Positions 36,745-47,827 of a stretch of DNA of 64,000 nt are shown piece by piece; within the stretch, counting starts at the first letter, position 1, and each line of letters begins with the position of its first letter. The position numbers were made by a program, and so were the translations under genes. Below the pieces are notes generated by a model. It had not been told where the DNA came from. It ran no database searches and saw only the letters and a program-made list of their open reading frames with translations. The stretch is from Physcia stellaris (lineage: Eukaryota > Ascomycota > Lecanoromycetes > Caliciales > Physciaceae), in contig JABSSW010000072.1 of NCBI GenBank assembly GCA_018902385.1, forward strand, positions 124,001 to 188,000, read 5' to 3'.

Positions 36745-38697
36745 TCATACAGATATGTCATCAAGCTGAGTTAGCACCTACATCAAGTCAGTGCCTGCTA
36801 AATATGGCACAACGATGTAAAAGGTTCTACCTTCTCAATGAATCGCACTCCAACGAGAATACCATCTTCATCTTCAAATTCACTTTCGTCACCAAAGCCT
36901 TCATTATGCCTGTCTAGGCAGGTAAGGCAAGAAATCACCACCTGAGTATATTTCTTTCCCATGAGCTTAGGTAGTTCTTCACTAGCAAGCTTGACAAATC
37001 TCCGCTTTAAAGAGCCTGCTCTACTCGGGTGGGCTTGATCTACATTATTGTTGAAACCGAGGTCAGTGTTCGGCAGCCAGTCTATGTGTCCATCATCGTT
37101 CCATTTGGGCCATGTGAATGAAGTATTCAGGCCGATCTCCAATAGCACAACTCCCAAGGAATAGATGTCATGCTGCATGCAGAAATCCTCATCTGGTAGG
37201 ATGCCCTGCCGTTGAGGGTGGCGATAGAGATTTCGTTCCAACAGCTCATCGCCGAAACGGTACGTCGCTGTAGTGTCTTTTCGGAACCGTTCGAAGCCTA
37301 CCAGAAACGGTCTTCCACGCTCTAATGTTAGATCTTGAAAAATGATAATGTTGTCCGGGCGGATGCTCTTGTGCACGAAGTTGGATGCATGGATGAAGAA
37401 CACTGAACGCGCGAGTAAGGAAGCTAGTGAGAAGCGCTCGTTGAGGGATACATTTTGTCGCGGTATTAGTAGGATATCGCGAAGGCTGCGAGGATTTTGA
37501 AGAGATGGAGGCACGTCAAAGACGAAATCGAAACCGACAGAAACCCCAGAGGCGTCCAGGATCTTGACGACGCCATCACAGGACAGAACTGAGAGTTTCT
37601 GTTAGACACATTCCCCAAGCGAGCGATCTGTGCAGATGAATCATATGTGATGTCAATAGCAAAGGCGCTGAGGAGTCATGCATTTAAAGGAAATTGACTT
37701 ACGGCCAAAGGTAAAAGGATCAACCTTCGAAAGCACCCGTGCCAGATCCCGTATATCCTTGAGCGAAGTCGAGGGAATCCCTAGTTTCGCGGGGAGGATA
37801 CGATCGACCAGCTTCGAAGAATGGGTTTCAGACGCTAACGCACTGAATGAGGATGAGTACACTAGAGGCCTTCGATCATTAGAGAGAGTTTCAGTGCTTA
37901 GGAACACCGAATGCCCTCTGTCTGGCTGTTCGGACTGGCTGGCTATCGCTTCCCTCAGTCCTGTAAGTCGTGGAAGGGCTTCTTTGGGGTCGGATACTTG
38001 GAGTCGATCTCTGAGCTGCTGATCGATCTGCGCATTGGAAATACGGATGATGATCCACCATGATGGATCAAATGCGGCATGCCAGTCATCCAGATCCTTG
38101 ATTATCTTTTTCAATTGATCGTTGATGAAGGCGGCAAAGCTGAACCTCTTGACCTTCCATTTGGGTCTTGGAAAAACTCCATTCTGCTTATCGGTTTCAA
38201 TAGCGCGATGCAAAGTCCGTAAGGCATTTCGGATCTTGTTTTCAAGTTTTCGCAGGATTTGATTCTGGTGGATGCGTAGTTCTTCGTCAAGGGTACTGTG
38301 AAAAAATCAATTCCCCTTTTGGGTCTTGTATCAGGCATGATATATGCCTAAGCTTATTCTCGCGGCATACTCCCAGATACTACGCAAGAAATCAATCTGG
38401 ACTTTCATCTTAAGCCATCGATTCTCGACCCGTAGAACATGATCGTTCAAAAAAATTTCCGCATCCTTGAACACTCGGTAGCGGTCTATGAGCTCATTGC
38501 CGTATCTGTTGATTGTCAATAGACTACTCAGCTAGCCCTATCTTCTACAAGGAATGGGTGAGGCGACTACGACTTGTTCTCGTCGCAGCACATTGGTCTC
38601 ACCATCAACGATCTTCACGAGACGGAGTGGTGGCGACTGACTTTATACATAGGTCCGCTGTACCCAATGCTGCGAAGGCTAAACTGACTGGCTCCAT
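36745..38697 (-). CDS. HeLo-like domain plus degenerate kinase protein (MLKL-like layout)
   Basis: Five exons, 524 residues: 38697-38642, 38505-38371, 38295-37703, 37588-36831 and 36777-36745; every phase agrees. The N-terminus MEPVSLAFAALGTADLCIKYG is the usual start of fungal HeLo-type helical domains, followed by WLKMKVQIDFLRSIWDTLDEE. A linker leads to FTFGLLSCDGVVKILD, then a kinase-like domain. There the HRD motif reads HKS (FVHKSIRPDNI), DFG reads GFE (FLVGFERF), and the alpha-F motif DIYSLGVVLLEIGL is kept. Loss of HRD Asp and DFG Asp predicts a pseudokinase. HeLo domains in HET-S, and the related 4-helix domain of MLKL, damage membranes once activated. The short last exon gives the common end VLTQLDDISV. 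The gene is divergent to the kinase gene that starts at 39319. Confidence 0.85.
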
Positions 38698-39318
38698 TAT
38701 ACTAGACCTGGAAAACCCTTCGCAATGCTAGCATAGTGGTTCCATAATATTAGATGCTCAAGGATGCGAGCTGCTGGAGAGCCAGACCGAAGAGATCGGC
38801 ACAGGGATTAGCTAGCCTCGCATTGCTAGGTGGTTTGAGCCGCATTATTACCCGTCCTCGCGGGGGTAAGAAATTATTGGCACATCAAATCTCGCTTCTA
38901 CCCGCAAATCTCGATATTGATCTCAAAAGTCGATGATTTGAACAATTTCTGTAGCATTTGAAAATTGCGTTATCGACTCAAAATTCATAATGTACATTCT
39001 TGATATTTTGATGTTTTTTTAAACAAAATCTCAATTTTATAAAGTGATTTTCAGAGGTATTGCGCTGCTCTGGAAAGTGCATCCTTTTAGGTGTGCCAAC
39101 AATTATTTACCCCGCGAGCCGTCCCACTTCAGCCTGATCAGTGATCACTGAGATCACAGGTGCAAAAAACATCTTTCTTTCCGGCCGAAAGCGCAACTAT
39201 ACTAGTCTCGAGCGTCTGCTTAGAAGCGCGATGATTGTGTTCTAGCAAGCCATAAACTCTATAAGCCGATCCTGCCTTCTCCGTCTACCCTCGGGCTCTC
39301 TATGTCTTCTGGCAAGCA
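38698..39318. promoter_or_regulatory. Shared divergent promoter region
   Basis: 621 bp separate the start codons of the HeLo-kinase gene (minus) and the Ser/Thr kinase gene (plus). The middle is A/T-rich with poly-T and poly-A runs near 39010-39050. Both genes probably use it; no factor site was identified. Confidence 0.5.
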
Positions 39319-41868
39319 ATGTCCGTCGAGGCGAGCTCAGACCTCGAAGAACTGTTCAGACTCAACATCACTTTCGATCCCGCAACTGGTATCGCTACCG
39401 AAATCAGGAACTTCTCCGATAGGGTCCGAAGAGTGAGAAAGGGAAAAGCTGTTATAAAATGGAGGAACACTGCATGCCTTGGGCAAGGTGCTTCAGCCAC
39501 GGTATGGAAACAACATGAGGAGGAATCACCGGCAAATTGTCGTGCTATCAAACAAATTCCAAAGGGCACTCGAACAGCTCCTCTGACACTAGACTATAGA
39601 AGAGAGCTCCTTGCTTTGGGCCGTCTCTCCAAGCGGGATGACGTCTTCGTCAAATTCCTCGGTTGGTACGAGGATGCTCGGTCGGTATATCTTGCGATGG
39701 AGTACTTTGAGCACGGAGATCTGGGCCAGCATCTGGACACTGTACTGGCCGAGACTGAGGTCAGGGTCATCAGCGGGCAACTTTTGGAAGGTCTGGCAGC
39801 CCTGCATGGCCAGAATTGGGCACATCGTGATTTGAAGCCGCCGAACATTTTTGTGGTCGATAAAGCGCCGTGGTGGGTCAAGATTGGGGACTTCGGTATC
39901 TCCAAAAGGATCCGCTCCGGCAATACACGATTTCAAACTTTGATCGGTACCGCTGATTTTGTCGCACCGGAAGTCTTGAATTTGGTCAGCGAAGACAACA
40001 GCTCAGACACTGGCGACGATGAAGAAGAATACACAGTGGCAGTCGATATATGGAGTTTGGGATGTGTTGTTTTTCAGCTCTTGACCCTGGAAACACCATT
40101 CACAAATCGAAGAAAGCTAGGCTCATACTGTCGATCTCCTGTCGCAAAATTCCCAAACGAAGCCTTGGAGCGATCTGGCGTCAGTACAGCAGCAAAAGGC
40201 ATTATCCACAGCTTTCTGGAGCCACTGCCTTCCCAACGTATCACCGCAGATGAGGCTTTGAGATTAGACTGGATCTGTGGGGCCGGAGATTTGCTCCAAA
40301 GTGAAAGCGTACCGGAAGACTCAATTGTGGCAGCAGTCCGGTCAAGTGTGATCAATACGGAAAATAAGAATACAGAACTTGACCACATGTCGTCGCCCCT
40401 CCCAAAGCCTCTGTCGCCTGATGCTTCCGATACCACGATACAGCAGAGCATGACGAAGGTGCACGGGCCATACTGGGACAAGGAAGAAGCAGAAGTCGCA
40501 AACGGGAAGCCTCCGTTACTAGACGCTTCCAGTGATCCTGAGCAGCACGGTATGGCGAAGCTATCTGGAGCCTCATTGATGGTTGAAAATCTAGGCCGCG
40601 TTATGAGTCTACCTGGAACATCATTGAACCCTCAGAATTTGGATCAAATACCTAGAGCGTGTTTCATCAATGCAGTCGTAGATTTCGGCTTCCGAGAGCC
40701 TCCTGTGCCAATTGAGCAAGTTCAGACCACGATGGAGCTTGATGGACATGACGTGATAGAAGACCTTTCGGAGAATGAGGATGCATCGCAAGGATCTAAT
40801 GACGCAACGCCTGAGTCTGCTAAATGCAAAATCAATACTCAACACATAAAAGCCGATCAAATTACGCTCTGGAACGATGGAGAGGCTACGCTGCAGGAGT
40901 CTCCCCTACTGTTAAAACAAGCTCAGGAAATAGCATTTAGTGGACTTCCTTTGGAGAATGAGTCCCTAGATACTAGAAGCGAAATTGAACAATTAAACAT
41001 AGAGGCAGCTCTACCCGACCACCACAACTGTAACCTCTGCAACCTCAGAAATAGAGACTTAGTGGTATGTCGGCCATTGGACGACTTACACACCAAGTAT
41101 CAGCAGAGGCATGGACTATTTGGACACACTCAGGTTATAGAAACTTTCCGCGAACAAGATGTTGAAAGTTATCATCCAGGGGTGGACACGAGGAGAAGTA
41201 GCAGCGACAGTTCCCGTTCGTGCAAAAACACAGACTCAGTCGATTGGCAGAATGCTCATTATTTTGAACCAGCCGAAGCTGAGTCAGAAAGTGATGGGAA
41301 TTTATCTTGGGAAATCTTTGATGATTCACGACCTGGGCTTGTGCAAGACCTGACGAAGCTGGGACTAACAAATAGTCAAATCGAGAATACTTCCGATTTC
41401 ATACATCGCTACATTGATCATGAAGACGCAGTGCCAAAATTCAGCGCTGCTAAGAGCGGACTGGTAGCCACCCTTGATATTGGCAATCAAGATCATATTC
41501 TTGCGGCGTTAGCGCAAGTAAGACTCGATGAATTGTCTCTTCAGGAAGCAACCAAAATACGTCTAGGGAGTCATGCTCCATTAGTTGTCGTATTAGAGCA
41601 AGCGAGACTTGATGACACCTCGCGACGGGAATCAGCTGAAACCGAATCTTTGGACTTCAAATTGATGAAGCCTGACTCCTTAGGTGAAGTTAGTAGAATA
41701 GGTGGTATTAAGCAGAAAGCCATTGAAAGGCGAGCACATTCCATCGAGCAGCAGATAGCACTCCATATTGGCGTTGCTAATGAGGCCTGGAAAACGTACG
41801 AGAGTGGCCTAAAGTGGGCCCAAGGACGATCAGAAAAGACCCAAAGATGGCTATCACAATTCAACTAG
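39319..41868 (+). CDS. Ser/Thr protein kinase with long C-terminal extension
   Basis: Single-exon gene, 849 residues. The kinase domain covers roughly residues 48-325: Gly loop LGQGASATV (54-62), AIK Lys 78, HRDLKPPN (169-176), DFG (191-193), APE (216-218) and DIWSLGCVVFQLL. All catalytic residues are present, so it should be active. Only the Lys-x-x-Asn motif is slightly changed (KPPN). The C-terminal ~500 residues have no recognised domain: acidic and Ser-rich stretches, a CNLCNLRN segment near residue 575, and a helical end (IALHIGVANEAWKTYE). It lies between the divergent HeLo-pseudokinase gene and the metacaspase-like gene on the same strand (about 130 bp apart). The mix of an active kinase with a pseudokinase effector next door recalls necroptosis modules, but no interaction is shown. 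Confidence 0.85.
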   Translation: MSVEASSDLEELFRLNITFDPATGIATEIRNFSDRVRRVRKGKAVIKWRNTACLGQGASATVWKQHEEESPANCRAIKQIPKGTRTAPLTLDYRRELLALGRLSKRDDVFVKFLGWYEDARSVYLAMEYFEHGDLGQHLDTVLAETEVRVISGQLLEGLAALHGQNWAHRDLKPPNIFVVDKAPWWVKIGDFGISKRIRSGNTRFQTLIGTADFVAPEVLNLVSEDNSSDTGDDEEEYTVAVDIWSLGCVVFQLLTLETPFTNRRKLGSYCRSPVAKFPNEALERSGVSTAAKGIIHSFLEPLPSQRITADEALRLDWICGAGDLLQSESVPEDSIVAAVRSSVINTENKNTELDHMSSPLPKPLSPDASDTTIQQSMTKVHGPYWDKEEAEVANGKPPLLDASSDPEQHGMAKLSGASLMVENLGRVMSLPGTSLNPQNLDQIPRACFINAVVDFGFREPPVPIEQVQTTMELDGHDVIEDLSENEDASQGSNDATPESAKCKINTQHIKADQITLWNDGEATLQESPLLLKQAQEIAFSGLPLENESLDTRSEIEQLNIEAALPDHHNCNLCNLRNRDLVVCRPLDDLHTKYQQRHGLFGHTQVIETFREQDVESYHPGVDTRRSSSDSSRSCKNTDSVDWQNAHYFEPAEAESESDGNLSWEIFDDSRPGLVQDLTKLGLTNSQIENTSDFIHRYIDHEDAVPKFSAAKSGLVATLDIGNQDHILAALAQVRLDELSLQEATKIRLGSHAPLVVVLEQARLDDTSRRESAETESLDFKLMKPDSLGEVSRIGGIKQKAIERRAHSIEQQIALHIGVANEAWKTYESGLKWAQGRSEKTQRWLSQFN

Positions 41869-41996
41869 AAGGGAAGAGCTTTACATGACGAGCCTGACGT
41901 AGCTAAGTAACAGCCGCCGACACAGGGATCCGATCATGTCAGGTAAGCTCAGCCATGGGCCATACCTCATACATCTATAGTACTAATTACGACCAG

Positions 41997-42740
41997 GCAA
42001 GATAGCCCGCGGAACGTAATCGAAAGATCTGACTGTCCTCCAATAAATGGAAGTCGCAAGGCATTACTTATTGCTATCAATTATTATGGTCAGGGAGAAC
42101 AGTTGGACAACAGTATTAATAATATCGAGAAAACACTAGCGTATCTAAAAGGCGCTCTCGGTATGGGGAAGAAGGATATCATGATACTCAATGAGATTCG
42201 CGAAGACCCGCTTTACCATCCGACAAGGTTGCGAATCGTGAATGCTTTACAATGGCTGGCGAAGGATGCTAAGGCTGGCGATTCTCTGTTATTGCATTAC
42301 TCAGGTAAGCCGAGTCGAACCCGTCTGACTTAGCAGTACCTTATCCAATCCTCAAAGGTCATAATGGGCAAACATCAAAAAAGAGCGATTATCGCAAAGG
42401 AATTTTTCCGCTAGACTTCCATGGAGCAGGTCACATAAACGAGGACGAATTGATTTGGCTCTTGGTGCAACCGCTCCCGGCAGGTACTAAGCTTACGATA
42501 ATTTTTGAAACCGCCCATAAAAGCCCACCCTTGAGGCTACCGTATTCATGTAATTGCGCCAATCGACGCCGACGGTACCCCGAGGCATTACAGTCTGTGG
42601 CCCAGATGGAAAAAGAGTCCATTGGTGCTGGCTTTTCCAAAACATTCAAGTCTTCGTCTAATACGGACCTCATTGAGGGTTTTCACCTGCGATCCAAGGC
42701 TGACGTCACAATATGGTATTGTGGTACGAAAAATAGATAA
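41997..42740 (+). CDS. Truncated metacaspase-like protein lacking the catalytic Cys
   Basis: Two clear exons (41997-42304, 42358-42740) with a 53-nt intron; an upstream 54-nt intron at 41943-41996 is likely. Visible p20 features: KALLIAINYYGQ, LHYSGHNGQ across the splice with the catalytic His kept, GIFPLDFHGAGHINEDEL, and QPLPAGTKLTIIF. Where metacaspases read D-S-C-H-S-G, this one reads ETAHKS, so the nucleophile is Ala (GCC, 42513-42515). The protein ends soon after ADVTIWYCG, at the start of the p10 part. A catalytically dead, regulatory or decaying paralogue is expected. The N-terminus is not settled: no ATG lies in frame before 41997 up to a stop. It follows the kinase gene and faces the NLR gene. 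Confidence 0.75.
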
Positions 42741-43736
42741 GTGAACTTCAACAAGAACTGGCGATCATCAAATGAACTACTGAACATCGAAAAGTTTCAG
42801 CGTCTCCGATAATATCACTTCTCTTTCTTCTCATATCTGGGACATCGTCCGAGTTCACCGTCTCCGAACTTATGCACAACAGGGACAACTAAGCTATTTG
42901 GATGTATTACAGACTGCAGACCAAAAATCAAAGCAAAGGCCTTTGTTAGCCGCGAATTATCCGCTTGATAGTGCACCTCCTGATTCATCACATATATAGA
43001 CACTGACAAGCTTGTAGATACATCGATGCCCTTTGTCATATGAGAAGCCTTGCTCTCAAAATTCTTGCTTCTTAGTTCTTCCACTGAGCCGTTTCATCTC
43101 TCGGGCAGGCACGATTCACACCATATGTCTTCTAAGACCCCCGAATTTTGCTATGAGGAATCGATTACCATTGACGGAGACCCTTCAGAACTTGATATGA
43201 ACAGGTTTTGTCATGCTGAAGTCATCCAGAGTTCGGGTACCCGTCTGTGCACCACTTCGTGCCCATCCAAGGGATAGACCAGTAGTAAGGTTTCAAGGGG
43301 AAAATGTCTCAAGTTTCCGAAAATGTCGACCTTGCACTCTAAAGAGGTTTATTCGCGCGATACCAGTAGTCAATGTCCTCACGTTTGTTTGTACTAACGC
43401 TTGCTCCATGAACATCAACATTCCTCATCCTTCAGTTCTAAATAAGAAGAAGGGAAACGGACAAACCCACATTCAGCTCCGTTCACCGCCCTCCGTTAGT
43501 GAACTCTATTCTATCCCTTCCAATCCCTCCACGCCGCCATCTCAACCTGCCACCTATGCAGTATGTGAGCTCAATCGATGCGGACCGCGTCTTTAACGAC
43601 AAAGATCCCCAAGTAGTCGGTATGACAGAGTCCACAGGCAGGGATGATTCGACGACAAGCAAGCGAGCGATGGTCACGAATAGAAATAGTCGCTAGTGAG
43701 CGATAGACTCATTCAAGGCTTCGATAATCTAAACGC
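42741..43736. other. Convergent intergenic region, no gene seen
   Basis: About 1 kb between the 3' ends of the metacaspase-like gene and the NLR gene. Short open frames on both strands have no domain. I looked for a detached metacaspase p10 segment and saw none. Confidence 0.45.
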
Positions 43737-46700
43737 TCAGCTGTGTTCACCAAGAACCGAATCTTCGTCGCGTGTCCCGAGTTCGAACGGTGTTTTCCCA
43801 TGCTTGTTCGTAGCCGTTTTGTCAGCGCCGTAGTCCTGGACCAATGCCCGCGCCAGCACGTACTTCTGCTTCTCTACGGTATAATGCAGAAGTGTCTTCT
43901 CGTTTCTATACTTTTTGTTGATGTTTTTCGGTCGCGCAATTTTCAGTAAACATAACATCTCTTCTTCTTTGAAATAATCAACAGCTGCCATCAGAGTTGA
44001 GTAGTATCCGAGATGGTGTTCATCCCTGAGGTCCCACTGCGACGAAGTATACGTGGGGGAGAGACTTTCTGGGCCGCTTGTTTCCGCATTTTCACTCACG
44101 GGCTGCCTGTCGGCTTTGAGGAGTATGGACGCGATAGTAACGTTCTTGAGTTTGATTGTGGTAAACAAAGGGAAAGAATAACTTCGCGTATTAGACCGAA
44201 GCATTTCGCTCAAGACGTCGGGTGATAAAAGCTTGGCCGCGTCTAGGATGGCACGTACGGCACCTGCATTATCGCAGCTGCATGCTAAATGCAGTGCACT
44301 GGCTTCTGTTGGTTGCTCATACCTCACCTTGGGCCATATTTCTGCTACGGTAAAATTGCCTCCCAACGTTAAAATATCTCCGACCCAGTCGTGAGCTCCG
44401 GCTGTGTCGCGCGTCGAGATCGAAGACACGTGATCATACTCATCAAAGACTGGTAGACAAGCAAGAATATGCGAGGGGAGAATTCTAAGCCGGCCGTCCT
44501 TCGTACGCAGGCAGGATTTGCCGTCTAATGTCCTTACACGATAAGTCCTGAGACTCCTACTGACAAAAAAGCGACTCCTACGGACAAACCAGCCATCGAA
44601 ATTGTTCAGCAAGAATGCGCCAAATGCCGAGTCAGGATGTAGGATCAGGCGTTGGACGAAATCATTCCAGATTGGGTCGTCAAGGCTCCGTTTTCGAGCC
44701 GCTTGGGCAAAGTGCGTCACCCCATGCCTCGTGAAATACGCCGCTAGTATGCCGTGTGGTGCATGTCTCTCGTTTGTAATGTCTTTAAGATGCCACGTGA
44801 TTGAGGGTTCGCAGTGGTTCCACTTGTTCATCTCGATGCCCACTTTGGTCCAGTATGGATGCGTCGCTGATCCTATAAGATCCATGTAGAGTCTAGCAAC
44901 ACTTTCATGATTTCGATGATTCGAAAAGATTTTCTCCTCATCCCCCTCGGCGATCTTGTCCTGCTTCATGTTGAGATTTCGGATGAAGTTCTCTGCCGAA
45001 CTATGTATGAATTCGAGGGATTTCGTTCCTTCATTACAAATGAGAAAATTGGAGCATAGTCGCATAATAGCCTCAGGCCGCGGAGATCGGTCGAAGTGCT
45101 CGTCACGTATGCGCAAGGCTGTGGATAGCATTTGAGTTGTTGGTGATTCATTTGCTGCGAGAACAAAATGAAAGAGTCGCGCTCGTTGTTTGAAATCATC
45201 ATGCTCTCGGCTGCAGCTGATGTCCCAAAGACGCTGATATCCCTTCGTCAATAAGTCACCGTCAGTTACCGATTCGCGCGAGTCCTCCTTCAGATGGACC
45301 AGTAATGCTCGTGCGTTATAGTCTGATGTAATAGCCATTCTAGCAGTGTCCTCCACAGGCAAAAGGATATTAAACCAAATTTGGACCCACTGGAAGACTC
45401 CACGCGCGTTGTGGAGCAGCGTATTTTTGAGTTCGTTTAAGAGGTTCGGATATTTCGGGTCATCTATGACACTTGTTAGCTAACATTTTGCTATACATCT
45501 CAAAATGAAGCTCCTTACAGAACGCACTGTCTCCAGCATCCGCCTTGCGTCTCTCGATCTCGCCATCGACGTATGCATGAAGTGCTTCGCTGGTACGCTC
45601 CGCCTTCACGTCTTCGATTGCGACAATGCTAGAGTCCTGACCTGCATCTTGGAAAAACTTGTCGATTCTAACGTGAGAATGGGACGAGAAAATGAGGCTC
45701 ACATTAGGGTACGATTCTATGATGTCCTTCATGAACTCTAGCAGCTGCTCCCAGTCCGTGGGCTTTTCACATTCGTCGAGAGCGTCCACCAGAAAGACGT
45801 TATGACATCCACTTCTTGATAGAAGGTCTTCGAAGAGTGGGCGCCAATGCTCGGCCAATTGAAGGTCTCCATCGTTTGCTTTGGAGCTCTGCTGGCCTTG
45901 GTAAAAGACGTTGGCAGCTTCTGCGAGAGTCCCATTCGGTTCCAGGGCCATGCGGCGGATCATTGCACGAATTATTGTTTCACAATCAGCACGTTTCGTG
46001 CCGGTTTGAGAAGCATTGCAGAAGTAGGGCACGATCCTAACCACACTTTTGCTCTCCGAGGCTAAACCACCCAAGGTACTTAGATTTGCAAATACGAGAG
46101 ACAGTACGGTCGTTTTACCCGTGCCCAGTCCGCCACGTAGCCAAAGCACTCGCTTTACCACGTTGGATTCATGCGAGGTGTTTGCAGAACTTCCATCCTG
46201 ACCATTGGATGCCGACGATTCGACGCTTGCCCCATCTGCAGTATCCGGAGAGCTAAAGCCAGCGCAAAATGTACGAAAAGCACCACCTTCAAGGAACCAA
46301 TCAGCCCCGTTAATGTATCGACCATCCGGCATTACACGCGATCTGATGTCAAAAGGAGAAGGATCGGGAAAACCTTCCTTGCGCAGCCAGTTCCGTACTT
46401 TGACTGTATTTTCATCCAGCGCAATAGACTCCTTCATGTCGTCTTTCCTAACCGCCCACTCAGATTTGAATCGACCAAGCTCTTTCAAACCACCTTCCCA
46501 TTCCAACACTTCGTTGCTCATTTTGTGCCATAATAGATTTCCTCGACGTGTGAACCAGCTGACAAATTCATTCCTCTTGGGGCTTGATCGTCTGTCCTCG
46601 TGTGAAGACATAAAATCCATCTGCATTTCTTCGCAGCGCTCCCTGATTTTGCATGCGAATATTAATGCTGTGAGATACTGTTGCTCCAGGAGCTGACGCA

Positions 46701-47809
46701 TCTTGGTCATTTTACCTGCGATCGTTGGATACGACGCCTTGAAGAAAGTTATCTCAAAGGTGTTACCTTCCTCGATAGTATTGCAGCATTGGCAGAGAGT
46801 ATCCAGTATCTTATCTCTGTCTTCAGGATTCATGACATTGAACAAGATCTGAACTTATTAGCGAAGTCAAAGATGGAGACAATCAAAGCCTTACGTCTAA
46901 ACCACCGAAGAGCGTTGCACATACGATCGGCGCAATCTTATGTGGATCAAAGGCCGCAGCAGCCATTGCGATGCCTCTCAGACTGCTGAGTACAGGCTGC
47001 CACCGCTTAAGCCTGGCGGCAGCCTGCCTCGGAGTTTTGTCTGCGGGTTTGAGTTCGGTGAGCCAGTCCCTTGCGTTATCAATGGGACCGCTTTCCGTGA
47101 CGTTTTTGTCCAGACCGGCAGTCCTCGCCTTGAATTTATCAAAGTCTTTTCGGTGATGTTTTTTCCATTCCTCCACGGCCTGATTCCAAACAGGCGCCTT
47201 CTCAGAGTACCAAAGTTTATCGTCATCTGCATCTGGCTTTGGCTTGGGCACAGCCTCCTCGCTATCTTTTTTTACACTTCTGTTTCTGGGTGCCGCCTTG
47301 TCTCCCGCTGATTCATGTTCCGCACGAGGGCCTTTGTCTTTTGGTCCCTTCGGAGAAGATTCAGCCGTCTTGTTCGCTGATATCATGGTATTACCAATAT
47401 CTGCAATAGCTTTTAGAGGGCCGTGCGCGCCTTGAGATATATCTTCTGGTGCTTGCTCAGGTGGCACCATGGTTTGAACAATATTCTCATTTTCCTTTCT
47501 CCTGTTTTCACTAGTGCAGATCGCTGCGCTTGCGGCAGGTAAAGTAATTCCAGCTACGGTTGAGGCAGAGGAGGTGGTTGGAGCAACGGCTGGGGTAGAG
47601 GAGGTAGTTGCCTTGGTGGACGAGGTGGCAGGCGTGTTTCCAGGAGAGACTTTATTGCCCTTTCCTCCTGTTTCCGGCTGTTTAGATGCTTCTGAGTCTT
47701 TCTCTTCTAAATCATTACCTTTATTTGAATGCCTCTCCATCTTGCGCTTGATTTTCGTAAAGCATTTTGGTAATGCGACGGAAATAGTCGATCGGCGGGG
47801 CTCGGCCAT
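43737..47809 (-). CDS. NACHT-ankyrin NLR (STAND) protein
   Basis: Three exons, about 1323 residues: 47809-46895, 46848-45519 and 45463-43737, with introns of 46 and 55 nt in matching phase. Residues 1-200 are a low-complexity Ser/Thr/Ala/Lys-rich region. Next comes a helical N-terminal domain typical of fungal STAND proteins (FDPHKIAPIVCATLFGGLD, then MNPEDRDKILDTL). The NACHT domain has Walker A GGLGTGKTT near residue 544 and Walker B VFLVDALDEC near residue 656, followed by helices ending in GVFQWVQIWF. A winged-helix-like region follows, and ankyrin repeats sit at the C-terminus (ALHLACSCDNAGAVRAIL and LLHYTVEKQKYVLARALV). Fungal NLRs sense non-self or damage and switch on a death effector, often from a nearby gene. 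No effector domain is fused here, which fits an outside partner. ATG 47809 is the first in frame. Confidence 0.9.
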
Positions 47810-47827
47810 CCTAGCAGCCTTGCGCAA

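Noticed and set aside
42741-43110. Search for a metacaspase p10 exon after the truncated gene
   Set aside because: No frame shows the p10 motifs, so the truncation is taken as real.
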